A stretch of 10,072 nucleotides of DNA from SAR324 cluster bacterium. Its GTDB lineage: Bacteria; Bdellovibrionota; UBA2361; JAAZON01. The notes beneath the pieces are model-generated. The model saw only the letters and a list, made by a program, of their open reading frames with translations, was not told where the DNA came from and did not search any database. The stretch's first letter is position 1. Every line of letters starts with the position of its first letter. Both the position numbers and the translations under genes were made by a program. Location of the stretch: contig JAAZON010000525.1 in NCBI GenBank assembly GCA_012797725.1, forward strand, positions 1-10,072, written 5' to 3'. Of this stretch, positions 7,812 to 10,072 are shown piece by piece.

Positions 7812-8042
7812 ATGAGAAATATAACCTGGCTAGTTTTCGCCCTTTTCTCGCTAATATCCATAACAGCTCCTGCCTCTTTTGCAGTGGATGTCCCTTTCCT
7901 GAGTTCGTCATTTGGACACCTAAATGGCTTCCTGATTCTGATTAATGCGGCACACATGCCACCTACCGAGCTTGCGGCTGCGAAGGGCAGTTGTGTTGAA
8001 TTCAGAGTCAGAATGCTGAGAGCGGATGCAGTGAGCTGTTAA
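7812..8042 (+). CDS. Small predicted secreted protein, probably truncated, with repeat-derived C-terminus
   Basis: 76 residues with a textbook Sec signal peptide: MRN, then a hydrophobic core LVFALFSLISITA, then ASFA and a predicted cleavage after residue 24. The mature part would be only about 52 residues, with no family I recognise. From about residue 38 (position 7925) the DNA resembles the dispersed repeat, and the stop TAA (8040-8042) lies in the repeat's GTTAAGC. The likeliest reading is an exported-protein gene whose original 3' part was lost or replaced by the repeat; a remnant is as likely as a working gene. There is no Shine-Dalgarno and the start is probably leaderless. Two Cys residues (61 and 76) fall in the repeat-derived part. 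Confidence 0.4.
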   Translation: MRNITWLVFALFSLISITAPASFAVDVPFLSSSFGHLNGFLILINAAHMPPTELAAAKGSCVEFRVRMLRADAVSC

Positions 8043-8065
8043 GCAGACTGCAGTTCGCGGAAGCA
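7925..8065 (+). repeat. Dispersed repeat, copy D (degenerate)
   Basis: The clearest part is 8034-8053, where GAGCTGTTAAGCAGACTGCAG-like sequence matches copy C at about 18 of 21 positions. It is followed by GCAGTTCGCGGAAGCA (8050-8065), which matches copy B. Further left, TTCTGATTAATGCGGCA and GCGGCTGCGAAGGG weakly recall 3213-3233 and 3131-3142. The left boundary is uncertain. This copy is the left flank of the mirrored gene pair. Confidence 0.45.
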
Positions 8066-8096
8066 AAAAGAGCCAGCATTTTCCTTGCAGGCTCTT
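8065..8096 (-). terminator. Rho-independent terminator of the minus-strand four-helix gene
   Basis: Twelve nt after the stop, on the minus strand, AGAGCC pairs with GGCTCT. Three more pairs follow beyond a single mismatch, then five T. The loop and 3' arm (GGAAAATGCTGGCTCT) are identical to those of the terminator at 8811-8847. It may also slow plus-strand transcription leaving the small secreted ORF. Confidence 0.75.
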
Positions 8097-8107
8097 CTTG
8101 CTTTTGC

Positions 8108-8410
8108 TCAAACTGCATTCTTTATTAGGCAATGAAGTTGAGCTGCTGCCTTATCAAGCACCGCCCATGCTTCAGAGTCTTCAAGATTAGCAAGAATCAA
8201 TATTGCCTGACACTCTCTAAGTGATCCACGAGCTATTGAAAAGAATCTTAGTTGGTCTTTCCTTGAGTCCTTGCCCCGGCCTTCGCCCAAGTTGAGCACT
8301 ACTGAAGAAGCTGCTCGCGAGAGCTGCTCTTTTAAGGTGCCGCAAAGTTTTAGCGTCAGGCTTAGGCGGTAAAAAGACACCGCGGTATTAAATGTTCTGA
8401 AATCTTTCAT
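8108..8410 (-). CDS. Four-helix-bundle protein (23S rRNA-intervening-sequence / S23 family), copy 1
   Basis: 100 residues, a normal length for the family known as TIGR02436 / PF05635. These are small all-helical proteins first seen inside intervening sequences of 23S rRNA genes and related to the Avd accessory proteins of diversity-generating retroelements; their biochemical role is not settled. Visible family block: RAASSVVLNLGEGRG (32-46), then [17 protein letters not shown] (55-71). The usual AEGSGR is changed to GEGRGK here, so this copy is further from consensus than its partner. Start ATG at 8410, with AGGAGG exactly 8 nt upstream (plus-strand CCTCCT at 8419-8424). It is divergent from, and roughly 60% identical to, the gene at 8496-8798. 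No rRNA or reverse transcriptase is visible nearby. Confidence 0.88.
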   Translation of the reverse strand: MKDFRTFNTAVSFYRLSLTLKLCGTLKEQLSRAASSVVLNLGEGRGKDSRKDQLRFFSIARGSLRECQAILILANLEDSEAWAVLDKAAAQLHCLIKNAV

Positions 8411-8418
8411 TGGATAAT

Positions 8419-8487
8419 CCTCCTGTTCAAAAAAAATGTTCTCACGGGTCCCCCGTAGGGGGGTGGAACATTTTTTTGAACAGGAGG
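8419..8487. repeat. Long near-perfect hairpin between the paired four-helix genes
   Basis: The left arm 8419-8441 (CCTCCTGTTC, eight A, TGTTC) and right arm 8466-8487 (GAACA, seven T, GAACAGGAGG) are reverse complements except for one extra A. The 24-nt centre can fold further: CAC 8443-8445 with GTG, and CCCCC 8450-8454 with GGGGG around GTA. An alternative inner pairing is ACGGG/CCCGT (8444-8456). Both ends are the Shine-Dalgarno sequences of the flanking genes, so a transcript crossing the hairpin would bury the ribosome binding site. Confidence 0.9.
8482..8487 (+). promoter_or_regulatory. Consensus ribosome binding site deciding the start at 8496
   Basis: AGGAGG lies 8 nt before ATG 8496. 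It is mirrored by CCTCCT at 8419-8424 serving the minus-strand gene with the same 8-nt spacing. This rules out the upstream in-frame ATG at 8436, which lies inside the hairpin. Confidence 0.88.
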
Positions 8488-8495
8488 TTCTTATT

Positions 8496-8798
8496 ATGAA
8501 AGATTTCAGAACTTATAATTTAGCGGTGTCTTTCTACGCCCAAGCCTCTACGTTAAAGTTAGAGCGGCACCTAAAAGAGCAGCTCCTTCGCGCAGCATCA
8601 AGTGTAGCGCTCAACTTGGCTGAAGGCTCGGGCCGCTCAAGTAAAGCAGACCAAAGAAGGTTCTTTTCAATAGCCTTCGGAAGCTTAAGGGAATGCCAAG
8701 CAATATTAGACCTTGTAGGCTTAAAAGACTCTAAGGTGTTAGGCGCTGATAATCTTGCAGCTCATGTTTATTGCCTTCTTAAGAGTTGCAGAGCTTGA
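8496..8798 (+). CDS. Four-helix-bundle protein (23S rRNA-intervening-sequence / S23 family), copy 2
   Basis: 100 residues starting MKDFRT, the same first six residues as its mirror partner. The reading frame is open back to an ATG at 8436, but that lies in the hairpin, has no ribosome binding site and encodes an unrelated leader, so 8496 is preferred. Family block: [18 protein letters not shown] (32-49) and [17 protein letters not shown] (55-71), close to the family consensus LNxAEGxGR and SIAxGSLxE. Differences from copy 1 concentrate at residues 15-25 and after 77. DNA identity is patchy: the first 17 nt of the genes are identical, as are several internal blocks of 11-14 nt, which points to an old duplication or two related insertions. 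Function is unknown; oligomerisation and nucleic-acid binding are known for relatives such as Avd and are only possible here. Confidence 0.9.
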   Translation: MKDFRTYNLAVSFYAQASTLKLERHLKEQLLRAASSVALNLAEGSGRSSKADQRRFFSIAFGSLRECQAILDLVGLKDSKVLGADNLAAHVYCLLKSCRA

Positions 8799-8810
8799 GA
8801 AAGGTGCAAA

Positions 8811-8847
8811 AGGGCCAGCCGGGAAAATGCTGGCTCTCTTTTTATTT
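8811..8847 (+). terminator. Rho-independent terminator of the plus-strand four-helix gene
   Basis: AGGGCCAGC and GCTGGCTCT form a 9-bp stem (one G-U) around a 9-nt loop, followed by CTTTTTATTT, 12 nt after the stop codon. This is a textbook terminator, related in sequence to the one at 8065-8096. Confidence 0.9.
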
Positions 8848-8850
8848 CGG

Positions 8851-8945
8851 TTGACCGACTCAGAAAGGCAGTTTGCGGAAGCAGTAAGGCAGACAAGGCA
8901 GAGTCAGACGGCCGACAAGCAGTTAAGTATATTGCAGAATGCCAC
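8851..8945 (+). repeat. Dispersed repeat, copy B (fullest copy)
   Basis: It starts TTGACCGACTC and contains three AAGGCAG units (8865-8871, 8885-8891, 8895-8901). It includes GCAGTTTGCGGAAGCA (8868-8883) and ends GCCGACAAGCAGTTAAG (8911-8927). Its left part matches copy A, its right part copy C and an internal piece copy D. It is non-coding; a short frame through it has no family signature. Confidence 0.62.
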
Positions 8946-8946
8946 A

Positions 8947-8978
8947 GTACTACCTCGAGACACCCATCGAGTCAGTAC
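8947..8978. repeat. Inverted repeat (hairpin) in the convergent gap
   Basis: GTACT-AC-CTCGA, an 8-nt loop, then TCGAG-TC-AGTAC form two 5-bp stems separated by a 2x2 mismatch. No U-run follows on either strand, so it is not an obvious terminator. The rest of 8979-9056 shows nothing I can name. Confidence 0.45.
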
Positions 8979-9056
8979 AGATATCCTTAGTAAAATTTAG
9001 AGAAACTTCAACCTTTGACCCAGTATTGGTGAGCGTTTTTTAACAATGTCGTAGGG

Positions 9057-10072
9057 TTAAACAGGACCTGGACTATTAGGATCAACCTTTTTCTTTGGCC
9101 TCAATGCCCTTAGCTCCTTATATTTGACTTCGCTAAAGCTTCGTTTCTCTGCCGAATATTCAATAGTCCCTGGCCCAGTTTTGTAGTTATCTAAGTAAAA
9201 TTGATCTTCACCAACCTTAATTGTCACGCCTTTGTGCAATAAAGACCCATAGTTCAACTGGAACCACGGCTCTCTTTCTAGTGCATCTTGGAGTTTGGCT
9301 AGACGCCTTTCCATAACTTCACACTCAGCCTTCATGTCATCAAGCTTTGAGAGCACATCATTGATTTTCTTACAATGCGCAAGCTCTAACACTGGGATTT
9401 TTTCCACGTCAGGCTTGATCACGGGTCCAAGTTTAGCTCCCATTGTCTCACAGAGTTTTTTATTCTCTTCAATTTGGATTGCCAACTGTTTAGCTTCCTC
9501 TTCCACTTCTGCCTTGCTCCGGCTTCCCACTATCGTAGGAGTTCCTCCTTCACTCCCCACAATTCTCGCCTCAATACCTCCAAGGACAATAGCTTGACCT
9601 CCAAATAGATGACCCTCTTTCATAAGCAAACAGCCATTTGCACTTATTTCGGAATCTCTCGCGTCTTTCAATATCATGACATCGCCTTCTGCTTTCACCT
9701 TAAGATTCTGTATCATTTGTGCAGTAAAACTCTGCCCGGCTGATGCAAAAAGGCCTGGGCCTCCAAGGACTAACTGATCCACTTTTATTGATCCACATTG
9801 ACTACTAAGTATACTGCCATGAGTTCGACCTCTGATCGCAATGTCATCTCTCGCATGAACCTTGAAGCCCTTTGCTACGTCTCCTGAAATTTCCACCTTA
9901 CCCTTCACTTCAATATTACCTGAGGTAAGATCGACATCGGATTTAATTGTAAGCGCAGGCAAAACTCTAAGACGTTCTTTTTCCCTAACCAAGAATCCAT
10001 AGGTCGTCGCAATTAAATATTGAATGCCTTTTTCGTCATAGGAAGGCTTTACTACTATACTTCTATCAAGAG
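9057..10072 (-). CDS. FapA/DUF342 family protein, C-terminal part (start beyond window)
   Basis: The frame is open from the TAA at 9057 to the window edge. About 337 residues are visible and the start lies outside; the internal TTG at 9992 is not a start, because the in-frame upstream residues (KGIQYLIATTYGFLV) continue the family pattern. Seen: a short-period beta-helix with repeated G-I/V turns (DLTSGNIEVKGKVEISGDV, DIAIRGRTHG, GSIKVDQLVLGGPG, GDVMILKDARDSEISANG, GGQAIVLGGIEA), then VGSEGGTPTIVG. Two coiled-coil helices follow (about 9390-9500 and 9270-9360), then a short beta-rich tail with a basic, Pro-rich end. FapA-type proteins are cytoplasmic, polymerising-type beta-helical proteins tied in various bacteria to flagella, signalling or sugar uptake control; the role here is not determined. 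Confidence 0.86.
   Translation of the reverse strand, partial: LDRSIVVKPSYDEKGIQYLIATTYGFLVREKERLRVLPALTIKSDVDLTSGNIEVKGKVEISGDVAKGFKVHARDDIAIRGRTHGSILSSQCGSIKVDQLVLGGPGLFASAGQSFTAQMIQNLKVKAEGDVMILKDARDSEISANGCLLMKEGHLFGGQAIVLGGIEARIVGSEGGTPTIVGSRSKAEVEEEAKQLAIQIEENKKLCETMGAKLGPVIKPDVEKIPVLELAHCKKINDVLSKLDDMKAECEVMERRLAKLQDALEREPWFQLNYGSLLHKGVTIKVGEDQFYLDNYKTGPGTIEYSAEKRSFSEVKYKELRALRPKKKVDPNSPGPV

Noticed and set aside
8436..8495. N-terminal 20-residue extension of the plus-strand four-helix protein from ATG 8436.
   Set aside because: It would be encoded by the hairpin, lacks a ribosome binding site, is absent from the mirror copy, and the AGGAGG at 8482 points to 8496.
8108..8798. Intervening sequence of a 23S rRNA gene.
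   Set aside because: The family fits, but the flanking sequence is repeat DNA and protein genes; I recognise no rRNA helix on either side.
8108..8798. Diversity-generating retroelement with Avd proteins.
   Set aside because: No reverse transcriptase, template repeat or variable target gene is present in the window.
8038..8928. Integron cassette with attC sites, because GTTAAGC/GTTAAGT (fits GTTRRRY) brackets the paired genes and also occurs at 3239.
   Set aside because: The partner core RYYYAAC is missing: the 130 bases left of 8922 contain no AAC at all, and no attC-like paired arms can be drawn. No integrase is visible.
8755..9000. Plus-strand 81-codon frame overlapping the end of the four-helix gene.
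   Set aside because: It runs through a strong terminator and the dispersed repeat and has no family signature or ribosome binding site.
9990..9992. Start of the FapA/DUF342 protein at TTG 9992.
   Set aside because: The frame continues upstream to the window edge with sequence that fits the family, so the codon is an internal leucine.

Overview
The window looks like chromosomal DNA from a Gram-negative (diderm) bacterium. It carries type IV pilus (pilM), replication restart (priA) and meso-diaminopimelate peptidoglycan recycling (mpl) genes, plus exported or membrane proteins with Sec-type signals. Base composition is AT-leaning in the genes, while the repeat-derived stretches are visibly richer in GC. 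The mix would suit a deltaproteobacterial or Bdellovibrionota-like lineage, but the sequence alone does not fix the taxon.

Layout. Positions 1-423 (minus) hold the N-terminal part of PilM, cut by the window edge. A gene-free stretch (424-763) separates it from the divergent gene priA (764-3001, plus). PriA converges on a three-gene minus-strand operon that reads from right to left: a large membrane-anchored von Willebrand A (VWA) protein (5390-7624), a single-pass membrane coiled-coil protein (4733-5383), and mpl (3240-4733). The spacings are 6 bp and a 1-bp TGATG overlap, so the three are very likely co-transcribed and the last two translationally coupled. The gap between priA and mpl holds pieces of a dispersed repeat and a probable terminator for the operon.

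The accessory part of the window is 7625-9056. It contains a short plus-strand ORF with a clear signal peptide but a tail that reads through repeat-like DNA (7812-8042). It also contains two related 100-residue four-helix-bundle proteins of the 23S-rRNA-intervening-sequence family, arranged head to head as a mirror image (8108-8410 minus, 8496-8798 plus). Between them is a long, almost perfect hairpin whose two arms each contain a full AGGAGG ribosome binding site. Each gene ends in its own, mutually related, Rho-independent terminator. Near-identical 16-bp direct repeats and pieces of the dispersed repeat lie just outside. This mirrored unit is the most unusual thing in the window and may be a small mobile or duplicating element.

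At the right end (9057-10072, minus) is the C-terminal part of a FapA/DUF342-type beta-helix and coiled-coil protein whose start lies beyond the window.

How the genes fit together: PilM, Mpl and the VWA and coiled-coil proteins are all envelope-related, and priA is a housekeeping neighbour. The operon suggests, without proving it, a link between the VWA/coiled-coil membrane pair and murein recycling.
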